From NCBI GenBank assembly GCA_035573855.1, contig DATLZU010000013.1:62001-126000 (forward strand): 64,000 nucleotides of DNA, written 5' to 3'. The translations under genes and the position numbers were made by a program. How positions within the stretch are numbered: position 1 is the first letter of the stretch; each line of letters starts with the position of its first letter. Source of the DNA: DATLZU01 sp035573855 (lineage in GTDB: Bacteria; Nitrospirota; Nitrospiria; Nitrospirales; Nitrospiraceae). Below are positions 33,671 through 42,864 of the stretch, piece by piece. Below the pieces are notes generated by a model. The model made no database searches and was not told where the DNA came from. It was given only the letters and a program-made list of their open reading frames with translations.

Positions 33671-34637
33671 TGCCCATTTCCCCGGGAAACTCTTCCCGGA
33701 TCGCGTGCCCAGTGTGGGCGACGAACACGTCGTCCAGCCGCGGACGGTGGTAGTCGATGAACTCCAGACCACAGTTCAGCCGATTCGCGGCGTTGAGAAT
33801 CGCCGGCAGGGCCTTCTCCGGCGACTCCACCCGGATATCAAGCCCCGTCGGCGTCGTGCTCACGGCCCGGATGGACGGCAGCCCTTTCACGGCGGCAGCC
33901 AACGATTCGATCCGGTCCGTCTCCTTCACCGTCAGCGACACGATGTCGCCGCCCAGGCCGACCTTCAGTTCCGTGGGCGAGCCCAGCGCCTTGATCCGCC
34001 CGCCGTCGATGATCGCCAATCGGTCGCAGAGCTGATCGGCCTCGTCCAAATAGTTGGTCGTCATCACCACCGTCATGCCCCGCTCGTGGAGCCCGCGCAC
34101 GTAGTCCCAAATGCGCAGCCGGCTTTGCACATCCAGACCCAGCGTGGGCTCATCCAAAAAAAGAATCTTCGGATCCGGCAGCAGGCCGCAGGCGATGTCC
34201 AGTTTCCGCTTCATCCCGCCAGAATAGGTCTTGGCAAGCCGGTCCGCATGGCGTTCCAATTCCACCAGCCGCAACAACTCGTCGATACGGCGGCGGGCTT
34301 CGTCTTTGGGCAGGTGGTACAGATTGGCGAGGAGGTCCAGATGTTCACGGCCCGTCAGAAATCGGTCGATCGCCCGTTCCTGCGGCACATACCCGATCAG
34401 CCGGCGCACCCGCTCTGGTTCGCGCGCCACGTCGTGGCCCCACACGACGGCGGAGCCCGACGTCGGCCGCAGCAAGCCGATCAGAATCCGCAGCGTCGTG
34501 CTCTTGCCGGCGCCATTGGGTCCCAGCAGGCCGAAGATCTCGCCCTGAAAAACCTGAAAGGACAGGTCTTCGATGGCCTTCACGCCATCATAGGCCTTGC
34601 CCAGCCGGGACACCTCGATGGCGACCGCCCGTTCCAT
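33660..34637 (-). CDS. ABC-2 type exporter, ATP-binding protein
   Basis: 325 residues. Walker A is GLLGPNGAGKSTTLRIL, the signature motif is KTYSGGMKRKLDIACGLL, Walker B is KILFLDEPTLGLD and the switch His is in VVMTTNYLDEADQLCDRL (Asn replaces the usual switch His). The C-terminal domain of about 90 residues (IRVESPEKALPAILNAAN) is the DrrA-type extension. It forms the exporter with the permease downstream. The start overlaps the stop of the LonS-like gene by one base, so translation is coupled. Confidence 0.9.
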   Translation of the reverse strand: MERAVAIEVSRLGKAYDGVKAIEDLSFQVFQGEIFGLLGPNGAGKSTTLRILIGLLRPTSGSAVVWGHDVAREPERVRRLIGYVPQERAIDRFLTGREHLDLLANLYHLPKDEARRRIDELLRLVELERHADRLAKTYSGGMKRKLDIACGLLPDPKILFLDEPTLGLDVQSRLRIWDYVRGLHERGMTVVMTTNYLDEADQLCDRLAIIDGGRIKALGSPTELKVGLGGDIVSLTVKETDRIESLAAAVKGLPSIRAVSTTPTGLDIRVESPEKALPAILNAANRLNCGLEFIDYHRPRLDDVFVAHTGHAIREEFPGEMGSEF

Positions 34638-35326
34638 CAGCCCCAGCCCTTTACTCCGTCCCGCTCGTGTACTTTGAACTGGATCAGATCGATGAGCCGA
34701 CGAGCCTGCTGCTGAAGCGAGTCCGCTTCCAGAAGAAATTGTTTCTCCAGGGGAGTGCAGTCGAGGTGAGTCGAGAGGGTGTTCACGAGGATGTCATCGC
34801 CCACGTCCTCGCGGAAGAAGTGCTGCCAATAGGGATGATCCTCGCGCGCGTGAAGACAGTCCCCAAGCACTTTGATCAAGTAGGCCCGCACCGCCGGATC
34901 GAGCGCCGATTCAGGCGCCCGCGGCTTCAGCGCGATCGTCGCTTCCCGATAACTCTTCTCGTGGAACTCCTGCCGCACCTCGAACCGTTCCAAACCCTGC
35001 AGCAGAATGTTCGATCGGCCGTCCGGCAGGGATTGGACGCCCACGAGGCGACCGACGCATCCGAGCTGGAAGATGGGAGGATTGCCGTAATAGTTCGCTT
35101 CCCACCCTTCCTTGAGCAACGCCATCCCGATGCACTGGCCTCCGGCGGCCGCGTCGGCGACCATCTGGCGATAGCGCGGTTCGAAGATATGCAGCGGCAG
35201 GTACGTTTTCGGGAAGAAGACCACGTTGGGCAGCGCGAACACCGGGATGCGTTCCGGGATCCGGAATGACGCCGGTTTTTCACGCGGGTCGCGGCCGTGA
35301 TGATCGCGCTCTCGATCGGTTTGCAT
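34637..35326 (-). CDS. Lon N-terminal (substrate-binding) domain protein
   Basis: 229 residues consisting of the LON substrate-binding domain only (PF02190): IPVFALPNVVFFPKTYLPLHIFEPRYRQMV, GCVGRLVGVQSLPDGRSNILLQGLERFEV. The AAA+ and protease domains of Lon are absent, as in the stand-alone LonS/YP_-type family. The C-terminus is helical (LEKQFLLEADSLQQQARRLIDLI). Such proteins are thought to bind polypeptides, but their job is not established. It is coupled to the ABC-2 ATPase downstream. Confidence 0.85.
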   Translation of the reverse strand: MQTDRERDHHGRDPREKPASFRIPERIPVFALPNVVFFPKTYLPLHIFEPRYRQMVADAAAGGQCIGMALLKEGWEANYYGNPPIFQLGCVGRLVGVQSLPDGRSNILLQGLERFEVRQEFHEKSYREATIALKPRAPESALDPAVRAYLIKVLGDCLHAREDHPYWQHFFREDVGDDILVNTLSTHLDCTPLEKQFLLEADSLQQQARRLIDLIQFKVHERDGVKGWG

Positions 35327-35423
35327 GCCTCACGATAGCCGATGCTCTCGGAAGTTGTCAACCGAGCGTCCGGACCGCGTCGGCGCCGCCGACTATGACA
35401 AAACCCTCATCAATACTGGCGAT

Positions 35424-35452
35424 TTGCACAGCGGAAGACGGAGTGTTATAAG
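35424..35452 (+). promoter_or_regulatory. Sigma70-type promoter TTGCAC-17-TATAAG
   Basis: TTGCAC at 35424-35429 and TATAAG at 35447-35452, 17-bp spacing. The expected start near 35459 leaves only about 2 bases before the ATG at 35461 and excludes the in-frame GTG at 35455. Confidence 0.5.
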
Positions 35453-35460
35453 CCGTGGTC

Positions 35461-36600
35461 ATGCGCAGCCGATCTCGCACAGCGATGGCACTGCTGGCGG
35501 GCACACTGGCGCGGGCGCCCGTTTCTCTGGCCGCCCGCGACGGCGAGGTGACGGAAGGCGGGTTCCGTCTCGCCCTGCCGGGCTACCAGTACCGTTTTCC
35601 GCAGGACCATGGATCGCACGATACGTTCCGGACGGAATGGTGGTATTACACCGGTCATCTCACCGCCCGGAACGGCCGGCGTTTCGGCTTTCAATTGACG
35701 TTCTTCCGACGCGGGGTCGCGCCAGAGCGCATCAGGACCGAGCCGTCCCGCTGGACGATTCGGCACCTGTACCTGGCCCATTTGGCACTCTCCGACCTGG
35801 ACAACGGCCGGTTTTATATGAGCGAGAAGATTAGTCGAGCCGGGTTGGGTAGAGCCGGCGCGGACGCCGACCGCCTCCGCGTGTGGATCGATCGGTGGAG
35901 CGTCGAACGGCTGGCCGGGAACTCCGATCGCCATCACCTGCGCGCAGCCGCTGACGGCTTTGCCGTGGATTTGACGGTCACAGCCCTCAAACCGCCGGTC
36001 GTGCACGGCACGGACGGCGTGAGCCGCAAAGGCGACCGCCGAGGACAGGCATCCCATTACTATTCACTCACGCGGCTGGCGACCGAAGGGCGCGTGACGG
36101 TCCGCGGGGAACAGCTCGAGGTCGTCGGCACGAGCTGGATGGACCATGAGTTCGGTTCCGCGGACCTCGATCGCGAGGTGGTCGGCTGGGATTGGTTCAG
36201 TCTTCAGCTCAGCAACAACAGCGAGCTGATGGTCTATCGGCTGCGGCGCGCCGACGGGTCGGCCGATCCGGCCTCCAGCGGCACGCTGATCCTCGCCGAC
36301 GGGCGATCGCAGCATCTGCCCGGCCACTCCCTGCGGTTGGAGCCGCTCACCTACTGGACCAGTCCGGCGAGCGGGGCGCGCTACCCGCAACGCTGGCGGC
36401 TGTCCTGCGCCTCACCGCAGTTCTCGCTCGAGGTGACCCCATTGCTGGCGGATCAGGAGCTGCGCACCGGCCGGAGTACCCAGGTGACCTACTGGGAAGG
36501 TGCCGTTCAGGCGGCAGGGACGTGGCGCGGTGCGGCCGTGTCGGGACAGGGCTATGTGGAAATGACCGGGTACGCGGAGCGCGTCACACACCGCCTGTAA
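35461..36600 (+). CDS. Lipocalin-like (AttH / carotenoid 1,2-hydratase-like) protein
   Basis: 379 residues. The N-terminal 25 residues (RSRSRTAMALLAGTLARAPVSLA) look like a signal peptide. Two lipocalin-like beta-barrels follow, as in AttH and CrtC. Landmarks are the TEWWYYTGHLTA strand, FGFQLTFFRRGV, GTSWMDHEFGSADLDREVVGWDWFSLQL and ARYPQRWRLSC. AttH-family proteins bind or hydrate hydrophobic ligands; CrtC hydrates carotenoids. No carotenoid genes are nearby, so a general lipid-ligand role is as likely. Transcription is probably monocistronic and leaderless. Confidence 0.8.
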   Translation: MRSRSRTAMALLAGTLARAPVSLAARDGEVTEGGFRLALPGYQYRFPQDHGSHDTFRTEWWYYTGHLTARNGRRFGFQLTFFRRGVAPERIRTEPSRWTIRHLYLAHLALSDLDNGRFYMSEKISRAGLGRAGADADRLRVWIDRWSVERLAGNSDRHHLRAAADGFAVDLTVTALKPPVVHGTDGVSRKGDRRGQASHYYSLTRLATEGRVTVRGEQLEVVGTSWMDHEFGSADLDREVVGWDWFSLQLSNNSELMVYRLRRADGSADPASSGTLILADGRSQHLPGHSLRLEPLTYWTSPASGARYPQRWRLSCASPQFSLEVTPLLADQELRTGRSTQVTYWEGAVQAAGTWRGAAVSGQGYVEMTGYAERVTHRL

Positions 36601-36657
36601 GCGCGACGCGCTCACGGCGGATCAATCGTCGTTGCCGCTCTTCGGCGGCCGTTTGCC

Positions 36658-36687
36658 TTGACATCCCCGAAACCCAGTTTCTACAAT
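36658..36687 (+). promoter_or_regulatory. Sigma70-type promoter TTGACA-18-TACAAT of the trmFO operon
   Basis: TTGACA at 36658-36663 and TACAAT at 36682-36687. The expected start near 36694 gives a 32-base leader with a GGAG site (36711) before the ATG at 36726. It would drive trmFO-xerC-hslV-hslU and perhaps argB. Confidence 0.65.
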
Positions 36688-36725
36688 AAGCTTTCTTTGT
36701 CATCCCAACCGGAGTTTCACACGCC

Positions 36726-38042
36726 ATGCGCGACGATGTCGTGATCGTGGGCGGCGGGCTTGCTGGCTCCGAAGCGGCTTGGCAAGCGGCCAACCGCGGA
36801 GCTCGAGTCACGCTCTATGAGATGCGGCCCAAGGAGTTCACTAAAGCCCACAAAACCGGGTGGCTCGCTGAGCTCGTGTGCTCTAACTCGCTAGGCTCCG
36901 GCGACATCCTGAGCGCGCCCGGCATCTTGAAAGAAGAAATGCGGCGGCTCAATTCGCTGATCGTCCGTGCCGCCGACGAGTCGCGCGTGCCGGCAGGCTC
37001 GGCGCTGGCGGTGGACCGGGAGATGTTCGCCCGCAAGGTCACGGAGGCGCTGGAAGGGCATCCCAATGTGCGGATCATCCGGGAGGAGATCGCCGCCATC
37101 CCCACTGACTGCGTGTGCATCATCGCGACCGGCCCGTTGACCTCGGACCGCCTGTCGCAGGCGATCGCCGACCTGACCCACGCCAAGCATTTGTACTTCT
37201 ACGACGCGATCTCGCCAATTATCGACGCCGACTCGATCAACATGGACGTGGTGTTCCGGGCTTCGCGGTACGACAAGGGCGGGGCTGATTACCTGAACTG
37301 TCCGATGGACGAGGAGACGTATAACAAATTCTATGAAGCGCTGCTGAGCGCCGAAAAGGTCCAACCCAAGGACTTCGAGAAGATCCCCTATTTCGAAGGC
37401 TGCATCCCCATCGAGGTCATGGCGGAGCGAGGGCGCCAGACCATGCAGTTCGGTCCGCTCAAGCCGGTGGGCTTGGAAGATCCGCGGACCGGCACGCGAC
37501 CCTACGCGGTCGTACAGCTTCGCGCAGAAAACGCCCACGGGACGTGCTACAACATGGTGGGGTTCCAGACCAAGTTGACCTATCCGGAGCAGAAGCGGGT
37601 GTTTCGCATGATCCCGGGCTTGGAGAACGCGGAATTTCTTCGGTACGGCAGCCTGCACCGGAATACGTTTATCAACTCGCCGCAGTTGCTCCGGAACACG
37701 TTGCAACTCAAGGCGCGCGGCACGGTGTTCTTCGCGGGCCAGATCGTCGGCGTGGAGGGATACACGGAATCGGCGGCGATGGGCGGCTTGGCCGGCATCA
37801 ACGCCGCCCGCGGCTTGGCCGGGCTTCCACTGGTGACGCCGCCGCCGACCACGGCGCACGGCAGCCTGCTCTCGTATATCACTACTTGCGAGCCGCGACA
37901 TTTCCAGCCGATTAACACGAATTTCGGGCTGTTTCCGCCCCTGCCGAGCCGGATTCGAGACAAGGAACAAAAACGGCGCCTCATCGGCCGACGCGCGCTA
38001 GAGGATCTCGAGGCATGGAAGACGCGATCCGGGCTTTCGTGA
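36726..38042 (+). CDS. trmFO: Methylenetetrahydrofolate-tRNA-(uracil-5-)-methyltransferase TrmFO
   Basis: 438 residues. The FAD-binding start is VVIVGGGLAGSEAAWQ. Family motifs are EMRPKEFTKAHKTGWLAELVCSNSLGS, the acidic TSDRL segment, LYFYDAISPIIDADSI, NCPMDEETYNKFYEAL, FEGCIPIEVMAERG and FAGQIVGVEGYTESAAMGG. It makes 5-methyluridine at position 54 of tRNA with folate as carbon donor. The 3' end overlaps xerC by 28 bp. Confidence 0.95.
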   Translation: MRDDVVIVGGGLAGSEAAWQAANRGARVTLYEMRPKEFTKAHKTGWLAELVCSNSLGSGDILSAPGILKEEMRRLNSLIVRAADESRVPAGSALAVDREMFARKVTEALEGHPNVRIIREEIAAIPTDCVCIIATGPLTSDRLSQAIADLTHAKHLYFYDAISPIIDADSINMDVVFRASRYDKGGADYLNCPMDEETYNKFYEALLSAEKVQPKDFEKIPYFEGCIPIEVMAERGRQTMQFGPLKPVGLEDPRTGTRPYAVVQLRAENAHGTCYNMVGFQTKLTYPEQKRVFRMIPGLENAEFLRYGSLHRNTFINSPQLLRNTLQLKARGTVFFAGQIVGVEGYTESAAMGGLAGINAARGLAGLPLVTPPPTTAHGSLLSYITTCEPRHFQPINTNFGLFPPLPSRIRDKEQKRRLIGRRALEDLEAWKTRSGLS

Positions 38043-39022
38043 CGTTTCTCGACGCCGAGCAGGGAGCGTCCCCCGAGACCATTCGCAGCTATCAGGCCGA
38101 TCTTCGCCAGTTCCATGCGTTTCTAAAATTTTCCGGACAGGTGAGCGCCGACTGCCAGCCCGCCGTCATCGACGCCGCCATAATCCGGAACTATCTGGTG
38201 TGGCTGGATCGGCAAGGAAAGAAAAAAAGCTCATTGGCGCGCAAGCTGGCGACGCTCCGGAGCTTCTATCGCTTCCTGATCAGAGAAGGACGGGTCACAC
38301 AGAATCCCGTCGAGCACGTCCGAACACCCAAGCAACCCAAGCCGCTTCCTCGCACGCTGACCAAGGAGGACGCGGAAGCCCTGATGGAACTGCCGAGAGC
38401 CGATACGCTGTTGGCACGCCGCGACCGGGCCATCCTCGAAACGCTGTACTCAACCGGTGCCCGCGTGAGCGAGTTGGTCGGGATGAATATGGACGATCTT
38501 CACGCCGCCGAGGGATTGGTTCGGCTGCGCGGCAAGGGCCGCAAGGAGCGGATCGTGCCGATCGGGGACGTCGCGCTCGAGGCCATCAAGGACTACCACG
38601 ATGCGCTATCCCACCATACGTCACCGGGGACCCGTGCCATCCCCAGGAGCAACGGGCATCCTCGGCGGAATGCAACAGGCGCCTCGCGCCACACGGAACA
38701 CGGCCAACCCGTGTTCCGCAATGCTCGCGGCGGCCGACTCACCGCTCGCAGCGTCGCCCGCATCGTGGTGAAATATTCCCGCTACCTGCCCGGCGGACGG
38801 ATCAGCCCGCACGCCCTTCGGCATTCGTTCGCGACCCATCTGTTGGACGAAGGGGCGGACCTGCGCGCGATCCAAGAAATGCTGGGCCATGCATCGCTCA
38901 ACACGACCCAGAAATACACCCACCTGGCGCCGAGCCAGCTCATGGCGGTATATGATAAGGCGCATCCTCGAGCGAGGCTGCAAGCTCCTGTTCCGGAAAC
39001 GGAGACCGCCGGACAGTCATGA
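38015..39022 (+). CDS. xerC: Site-specific tyrosine recombinase XerC
   Basis: 335 residues. The N-terminal SAM-like domain (FLDAEQGASPETIRSYQADLRQFHAFL) is followed by the catalytic domain: Arg in YSTGARVSELVGM, Lys in RGKGRKERIVPIG, HxxR in SPHALRHSFATHLLDEG, His in LGHASLNTTQKYTHL and the Tyr nucleophile in that same motif. About 30 extra residues (SHHTSPGTRAIPRSNG onward) lie between the Lys and HxxR motifs. It resolves chromosome dimers at dif, activated by FtsK (12765). The trmFO-xerC-hslVU order matches the trmFO-codV-clpQY cluster of Firmicutes. Confidence 0.92.
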   Translation: MEDAIRAFVTFLDAEQGASPETIRSYQADLRQFHAFLKFSGQVSADCQPAVIDAAIIRNYLVWLDRQGKKKSSLARKLATLRSFYRFLIREGRVTQNPVEHVRTPKQPKPLPRTLTKEDAEALMELPRADTLLARRDRAILETLYSTGARVSELVGMNMDDLHAAEGLVRLRGKGRKERIVPIGDVALEAIKDYHDALSHHTSPGTRAIPRSNGHPRRNATGASRHTEHGQPVFRNARGGRLTARSVARIVVKYSRYLPGGRISPHALRHSFATHLLDEGADLRAIQEMLGHASLNTTQKYTHLAPSQLMAVYDKAHPRARLQAPVPETETAGQS

Positions 39023-39555
39023 CGGTTCGGGCCACCACGATTCTGTGCGTGCGACGGGACGGTAACGTTGCGATGGGCTGCGACGGTCAGGTGACTGTCG
39101 GCACTACCGTGATGAAGCACAATGCAAAAAAACTCCGGCGCATGCACCACGACCAGGTCCTGGCCGGCTTTGCCGGCGCCACCGCCGACGCCTTTACATT
39201 GTTCGAAAAATTCGAGGCCAAGCTCGAAGAATATCGGGGGAACTTGACCCGGGCGGCCGTGGAGCTGGCGAAAGACTGGCGGACCGATCGGATCCTCCGG
39301 CGTTTGGAAGCGCTGCTCGCCGTCGCCGATCTGGACCATTCGTTCGTGATCTCCGGCACCGGCGATGTGGTGGAACCGGAAGACGGCATCCTGGCGATCG
39401 GCTCTGGCGGGCCTTATGCCCTGGCGGCCGCGCGGGCGTTGCTTGGCCATTCCGCATTGGACGCACGCCGGATCGTCGAGGAATCCATGGCCATCGCCGG
39501 CGGCATTGACATTTACACCAACCAGCAGATCCTAATCGAAGAACTCAAACGATGA
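39019..39555 (+). CDS. hslV: ATP-dependent protease, proteolytic subunit HslV
   Basis: 178 residues, overlapping xerC by ATGA. The active-site threonine is in TTILCVRRDGNVAMGCDGQV; it stands after a five-residue MTVRA leader, so it must be exposed by propeptide cleavage, not by Met removal alone. The lysine pair is in MKHNAKKLRRM, and GSGGPYALAAARAL is typical. It forms a double hexamer that degrades proteins unfolded by HslU, the next gene, which overlaps it by 4 bp. Confidence 0.94.
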   Translation: MTVRATTILCVRRDGNVAMGCDGQVTVGTTVMKHNAKKLRRMHHDQVLAGFAGATADAFTLFEKFEAKLEEYRGNLTRAAVELAKDWRTDRILRRLEALLAVADLDHSFVISGTGDVVEPEDGILAIGSGGPYALAAARALLGHSALDARRIVEESMAIAGGIDIYTNQQILIEELKR

Positions 39556-40967
39556 GTTCCGCGGCATTGATGATGGCGGACCAACAACCAGCCCTTCCCA
39601 ATCTCAACAACCTCACGCCCCGGCAGATCGTCGAAGAACTGGACCGCTATGTGATCGGCCAGCGCGACGCCAAACGCATGGTCGCCATCGCCCTACGCAA
39701 CCGCTGGCGGCGGCAACAGTTGCCACCCGATCTGCGCGACGAAGTGATGCCGAAGAATATCATCATGATCGGCCCCACCGGTGTCGGCAAAACGGAGATC
39801 GCGCGCCGGCTGGCCAAGCTGGCGCAGGCACCGTTCCTGAAAGTCGAGGCGTCGAAGTTTACCGAAGTCGGATACGTCGGGCGGGACGTGGAGACAATCA
39901 TCCGGGATCTCACCGAGCTTGCCGTCAACATGGTCAAGGCGAAACACCTGGAAGAAGTGCAACACAAGGCGGAGCAGCTCGCGGAAGAGCGGCTGCTCGA
40001 TCTTTTGTTGCCTCCGGTTACGCCACGGCCCGGCTTTCTCGAAGAATTAGAGCGGCCGAGCGCCGCGCAGCCGACCACAGAATCCTACGAGGCCACCCGC
40101 TCAAAGCTGCGCCTGCAATTGCGGGAAGGCAAACTCGATCACCGTTCCGTCGAATTGGAAGTCAAGGACCGGGCGCTGCCGATCGGCGTGATTTCGAACG
40201 TCAGCGGCCTGGAGGAGTTGGAAAGTAGCCTGCGCGAGATGTTAGGAGGGATGTTCCAGGGCAAAAAGAAAAAGCGCGTGATGAAAGTGCCGGAGGCGCT
40301 GCGACATCTCGCCCAGGAAGAAGCGCAGAAGCTCATCGATATGGATGAGGTGGTGCGCGAGGCGATCGCCAAGGTCGAGCAGACCGGCATCGTCTTCCTG
40401 GACGAAATCGATAAGATCGCCGGGCGCGAGCGAAGTATCGGCCCTGACGTGTCGCGGGAGGGGGTGCAGCGCGACCTGCTGCCGATCGTCGAGGGTTCGA
40501 CTGTGAACACGAAATACGGCCCGGTCCAGACGGACCACATCCTGTTCATCGCCGCAGGGGCGTTCCACGTCGCCAAGCCCTCGGACCTGATTCCTGAATT
40601 GCAGGGCCGTTTTCCCATCCGGGTGGAATTGAGTCCGCTGACCAAAGAGGACTTCATCCGGATCCTGACCGAGCCCAGGGGCGCACTGGTCCGGCAATAC
40701 CAAGCGCTCCTCGCGACCGAGGGAATTACCTTGGATTTCACCAAGGACGGTTTGGAGGAGATTGCCGAGACGGCCGTCCAGGTGAATGACCGGACGGAGA
40801 ACATCGGAGCGCGCCGGCTGTTTACGATCATGGAACGGCTGCTGGAACAGGTGTCGTTCGAAGGGCCGGAGTGGCCAGACAAGAAGGTCATCATCGACGC
40901 CCAGTACGTCAAAGATCGTCTGCGCGACATCGTGAAGGATCAGGATCTGAGCCGGTTCATTCTGTAG
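39552..40967 (+). CDS. hslU: ATP-dependent protease, ATPase subunit HslU
   Basis: 471 residues. Residues PRQIVEELDRYVIGQRDAKRMVAIALRNRWRR open the AAA+ module. Walker A is GPTGVGKTEIARRLAKL, the pore loop is EVGYVGRD, Walker B is IVFLDEIDKIAG and the sensor-2 region is GARRLFTIMERLLEQVSFE. The I domain (about 115-250) includes the FQGKKKKRVMKV basic patch. The C-terminus (DLSRFIL) is the tail that docks into HslV. The stop TAG begins a TAGCGAGCCAATAG repeat. Confidence 0.95.
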   Translation: MSSAALMMADQQPALPNLNNLTPRQIVEELDRYVIGQRDAKRMVAIALRNRWRRQQLPPDLRDEVMPKNIIMIGPTGVGKTEIARRLAKLAQAPFLKVEASKFTEVGYVGRDVETIIRDLTELAVNMVKAKHLEEVQHKAEQLAEERLLDLLLPPVTPRPGFLEELERPSAAQPTTESYEATRSKLRLQLREGKLDHRSVELEVKDRALPIGVISNVSGLEELESSLREMLGGMFQGKKKKRVMKVPEALRHLAQEEAQKLIDMDEVVREAIAKVEQTGIVFLDEIDKIAGRERSIGPDVSREGVQRDLLPIVEGSTVNTKYGPVQTDHILFIAAGAFHVAKPSDLIPELQGRFPIRVELSPLTKEDFIRILTEPRGALVRQYQALLATEGITLDFTKDGLEEIAETAVQVNDRTENIGARRLFTIMERLLEQVSFEGPEWPDKKVIIDAQYVKDRLRDIVKDQDLSRFIL

Positions 40968-41013
40968 CGAGCCAATAGATGGCGGCCAACAGCGAGCAGC
41001 TATTCGCTGCTGG
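40965..41013. repeat. TAGC-type dispersed repeat after hslU
   Basis: TAGCGAGCCAATAGATGG, then AACAGCGAGCAGC and the inverted TATTCGCTGCTGGCTATG. It contains both orientations of the repeat motif and so can fold into a short hairpin. Its first triplet is the hslU stop codon. Confidence 0.6.
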
Positions 41014-41034
41014 CTATGAGTTTGGAGCTCAGTG

Positions 41035-41928
41035 ATGAACAAACTCATCAAAAAGGCCAACATTCTCGTCGAGGCCTTGCCATACATCCGCACGTTCGCC
41101 GGCAAGACCATCGTGATCAAGTACGGCGGCAAGGCCATGACGGAGGATGCGCTGAAGGACCGCTTCGCGCTGGACGTAGTCCTGCTCAAGTACGTGGGAC
41201 TCAACCCGGTCGTCGTGCACGGCGGAGGACCGCAGATCAACAAGATGCTGGACACGCTGGGCCTGGAAGCCAAGTTCCGCCACGGCGTGCGGATCACCGA
41301 CCGGGCGACAATGGACATCGTGGAGATGGTGTTGGGGGGCAAGATCAACAAAGAGATCGTCGCGCTCATCAATCAACACGGCGGGCGGGCCGTCGGACTG
41401 ACCGGCAAGGACGGCGATCTCATCCATGCCAAGCCGCTAACCGTGAAAGCCTGGGCCGAAAGCATCGGGACGGAACACGACGGCTCACCGGATGAGGACT
41501 TCGGGTTGGTGGGCGATATCCAATCGGTCAACCCGCGCGTCATTGAAAGGCTTCAGCAGGACCATTTCATCCCGGTCATCGCGCCGATCGGCACCGACCG
41601 CACCGGCAACACGTACAACATCAACGCCGACCTGGTGGCCGGAGCGGTAGCGGCTGCGCTCAAGGCGGAAAAGCTGCTGGTGCTGACCGATGTCAAGGGC
41701 ATCCGCGATGCCAAGGGCCGTCATGTCTCCACGCTGTCGCGCAAGGACATGCAACGGATGGTGAAGAAAGGCGCGATCGGCGAGGGCATGTTGCCCAAAG
41801 TCCATGCCTGTCTGACGGCGCTTGACGGCGGCGTCCGCAAGGCGCACATCATCGACGGCCGCATACCCCATGCGATCCTCCTCGAAGTGTTTACGGACAA
41901 AGGCATCGGGACAGAGATCGTCTCGTAG
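41035..41928 (+). CDS. argB: Acetylglutamate kinase ArgB
   Basis: 297 residues (the ATG directly after an in-frame GTG; GGAG at 41024). Motifs are VIKYGGKAM, VVVHGGGPQINKMLDTLG, NGHGGRAVGLTGKDG-type INQHGGRAVGLTGKD, IAPIGTDRTGNTYNINADLVAGAVA and LLVLTDVKGIRD. The N-terminal helix (LIKKANILVEALPYI) is the segment that in arginine-sensitive enzymes forms hexamers, so feedback inhibition by arginine is likely. It performs the second step of arginine biosynthesis. It follows hslU by 67 bp. Confidence 0.95.
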   Translation: MNKLIKKANILVEALPYIRTFAGKTIVIKYGGKAMTEDALKDRFALDVVLLKYVGLNPVVVHGGGPQINKMLDTLGLEAKFRHGVRITDRATMDIVEMVLGGKINKEIVALINQHGGRAVGLTGKDGDLIHAKPLTVKAWAESIGTEHDGSPDEDFGLVGDIQSVNPRVIERLQQDHFIPVIAPIGTDRTGNTYNINADLVAGAVAAALKAEKLLVLTDVKGIRDAKGRHVSTLSRKDMQRMVKKGAIGEGMLPKVHACLTALDGGVRKAHIIDGRIPHAILLEVFTDKGIGTEIVS

Positions 41929-41960
41929 GCGACAGCCGTGCGCCAGATCCTTGCCGCGAC

Positions 41961-42851
41961 ATGTCCGACTCCATCGCCCGGCTGACCGCTCACCTCCAGG
42001 CCCTTGTCGGCGAGCGTCATCCTGAGACTTCGCCGGCCGCGCTGCGCCAAGCCGAACAGTATCTCCGAGACCAGTTCACCGCGTTGGGTTTCGAAGTCGC
42101 CGCACACGAGTTCGAGGCGCCCGGCGGGACGTATCGGAATGTGATCGCAACGTGTCTGCCACTGACTGCGTCGGTCAGGAGCAAACCACCGCTCATCCTC
42201 GCGGCCCACTTCGACACGGTAACCGGCTCGCCCGGCGCCGACGACAACGCCAGCGGCCTGGCGGTGCTGCTCGAAGTCGCCCGCCGACTCCGGGAGATCC
42301 CGCTTGGTCGACCTGTTCGATTCATCGCCTTCAATCTGGAAGAGCAAGATCCATCTGCCGGGAGGCAGGGCTTGCTCGGGAGTCTGGCCTATGCCGCCCA
42401 TCTAAGAGCGACCGGCCAAACCGTGCTCGGCGCGATCGTGTTGGAATGCGTCGGCTATGCCCGCTTTGAGGAAGGAACGCAACAGATCCCGCCCGGCGTT
42501 CCGATCGCCGTGCCATCGACGGGCAATTTCCTGGGCGTCGTTGGCAACGTCGCCTCGGCCAGCCTCATCGATGCTGTCGAGAAAGCTGCGCAGGCGCATG
42601 TTCCTGTGATTTCACTGGAGGTCCCCGGCAACGGCGAGCTGCTTCCCGACACCAGGCGCAGCGACCACGCCGCCTTCTGGCACCATGGCTACCCCGCCGT
42701 CATGCTCACCGACACCGCCGACTTCCGGAATCCTCATTACCATCAACCGACGGATACCATTGCGACGGTGAATCTCAACTTCATGGCTAAGGTTCTCGAA
42801 GGCGTTACAGCAGCGACCAAAACCTTGGCTGAGGCCAAGGGACCGGCATGA
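41961..42851 (+). CDS. M28 family zinc aminopeptidase-like protein
   Basis: 296 residues. Co-catalytic zinc ligands are recognisable: His and Asp in ILAAHFDTVTGSPGADDNASG, Glu-Glu in FNLEEQDP and the late His in RNPHYHQPTDTIATV. The SDHAAFWHHGYPAVMLTDTADF segment is typical of M28 peptidases. No signal peptide is seen, so it is probably cytoplasmic. It follows argB by 32 bp and may be co-transcribed with it. The substrate is unknown. Confidence 0.85.
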   Translation: MSDSIARLTAHLQALVGERHPETSPAALRQAEQYLRDQFTALGFEVAAHEFEAPGGTYRNVIATCLPLTASVRSKPPLILAAHFDTVTGSPGADDNASGLAVLLEVARRLREIPLGRPVRFIAFNLEEQDPSAGRQGLLGSLAYAAHLRATGQTVLGAIVLECVGYARFEEGTQQIPPGVPIAVPSTGNFLGVVGNVASASLIDAVEKAAQAHVPVISLEVPGNGELLPDTRRSDHAAFWHHGYPAVMLTDTADFRNPHYHQPTDTIATVNLNFMAKVLEGVTAATKTLAEAKGPA

Positions 42852-42864
42852 GGTCGGCAGTACC

